The notes beneath the pieces were generated by a model. That model did not search any database and was not told where the DNA came from. It saw only the letters and a list, made by a program, of their open reading frames with translations. A program made the translations under genes and the position numbers. A stretch of DNA of 64,000 bases from Nymphaea colorata (Eukaryota; Streptophyta; Magnoliopsida; Nymphaeales; Nymphaeaceae): assembly GCF_008831285.2 (NCBI RefSeq), contig NC_045147.1:20278581-20342580 (forward strand), written 5' to 3'. This document shows positions 63,089-64,000 of the stretch, one piece after another (within the stretch, counting starts at the first letter, position 1; each line of letters begins with the position of its first letter).

Positions 63089-64000
63089 ACTTAAGTAGTG
63101 ACATAAACGCCACCAAATGACAAAATTATAAATACAAGGAAAATTCTAGTGAACCGATTAATTTCGATTCTCTGAAACCATGAAAATATACAGTAGCATC
63201 AAAAGAAGGAAACTCGCCTATTCACTGAAATAGGCGGAGTGTCGCCAATAATAATGCATTTTATCTCTTTCTTGCAAAAAGGACAAGGAAGAAGAAGAAC
63301 CACAACAATAAGAACAATAATGGTGGCAAATTCTAAAGCTGTCTATAAGACCAAAAGTCCGAACCACTTGTCGCTCGAATGAGCCTCTTATGGAGATTTT
63401 CACTTGGCGGCGGCTCTCTGAATACAGTAATGAGCATGCCTTGAATTATAGCCACAGTCGGCTATTGAAGCTAATAAGCGTGCTTATTCAGTAACGATAG
63501 CCACAGTCGGCTATTGAAGCTAATAAGCGTGCTTATTCAGTAACGACGAACGCGGGCTGACATTCTAGCTTTCCATTATTTGTGTTAAACTCAGAAGAAT
63601 TTGAGAATATTTTAGGACAAAGGACAATCGACCAGCCGCTTAGCAGCCCTTGCAACACGGTTGGGAGGGAAATCAGTAAGACTTTAACCGGAAATTGATC
63701 TGATCGTACTCTGAAAACCATTTTCTCATGTGAACTTGCAGGCATGTGTTCTTTATCTGATGAGCAATTTGGAAGCCAAGACAAAGGCATACACAGACCC
63801 AGCACAGAGACACCTCTTCTTGATGAATAATTGGAGGTACATAGTAAGCAAGGTGAGGGATTCAGAGGGTCTAGCCTCCCTTCTTGGGGCGGAGTGGATC
63901 CGGAATCAGGGGGCGAAGGTGAAGCAGAACCAGGCATGGTATCAGAGGAGCGCGTGGGAAAAGGTGGTATCGACGTTGGTCTTGCAGGGGGCCACGGCTG
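63089..64000. other. Right-end spacer with an open minus-strand frame
   Basis: A minus-strand frame is open from the window edge at 64000 to a stop at 63533, passing ATG 63937 (MPGSASPSPPDSGSTPP...). The first part is Pro/Ser rich and no domain is recognised. It could be coding sequence of a gene or transposon entering from the right, or chance. On the plus strand, tggtatcagagg at 63938 resembles a retrotransposon primer-binding site, but the match ends after 11 bases. Confidence 0.3.
63448..63545 (+). repeat. 49-base perfect tandem duplication with internal hairpins
   Basis: Two identical adjacent copies of a unit starting atagccacagtcggctattg at 63448 and 63497. Each holds aataagc-gt-gcttatt, a perfect seven-base stem with a two-base loop, and agcc-acagtc-ggct. 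The second copy overlaps the end of the minus-strand open frame. Confidence 0.95.

Noticed and set aside
63938..63950. tggtatcagagg as a second LTR primer-binding site
   Set aside because: The match to the initiator tRNA complement ends after 11 bases and no LTR-like unit with TG start was seen before it.
1..64000. CRISPR arrays, operons, ribosome-binding sites
   Set aside because: The window is plant nuclear DNA; the only regular repeats are microsatellites and simple tandem duplications.

Overview
The window is nuclear DNA of a flowering plant. Coding exons are split by GT-AG introns and separated by long AT-rich spacers with (TA)n microsatellites and short transposon remnants. The recognisable proteins belong to plant families: a group E bZIP factor, a PADRE/DUF4228 protein, a DREB2-type AP2/ERF factor, a patellin and a TBL xylan O-acetyltransferase. 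The species cannot be named from the sequence. No rRNA, tRNA, CRISPR array or intact transposase or reverse transcriptase was recognised.

Layout, left to right. A bZIP gene with four coding exons lies on the minus strand (2189-3936). A 12 kb spacer of repeats follows, then a single-exon PADRE gene on the minus strand (16939-17472). After another 10 kb spacer comes a GC-rich promoter (about 28.2-28.4 kb) that drives a two-exon DREB2-like gene on the plus strand (28715-31089); a possible minus-strand transcript with a 35-codon ORF lies behind it. A 9 kb repeat-rich spacer, including an LTR end with its primer-binding site near 35.9 kb, leads to a patellin gene (minus, four exons, 40932-42611). 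Another 8 kb spacer leads to a TBL acetyltransferase gene (minus, six exons, 50912-56683) with a 3.6 kb second intron. The last 7 kb is spacer with short tandem duplications, one isolated exon-like fragment of glutamine:fructose-6-phosphate aminotransferase (about 62.9 kb), and an unexplained open frame running off the right end.

Exon joins were derived by hand. In all four spliced genes every junction keeps frame and has GT-AG ends, and the sums of exon lengths are multiples of three (452, 393, 424 and 430 residues). Several computed open frames begin at GTG or TTG; those starts were replaced by the first plausible ATG.

The genes do not form a pathway. Two themes recur: stress-related regulators (DREB2, PADRE) and short upstream ORFs in the leaders of the bZIP, patellin and TBL genes, suggesting translational control. 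No clearly novel multi-gene system was found. The most useful leads are the Gln at the DREB-diagnostic position 19 of the AP2 domain, the overlapping uORF stop/start of the TBL gene, the uORF series of the bZIP gene, the possible divergent partner of DREB2, and the GFAT exon fragment.
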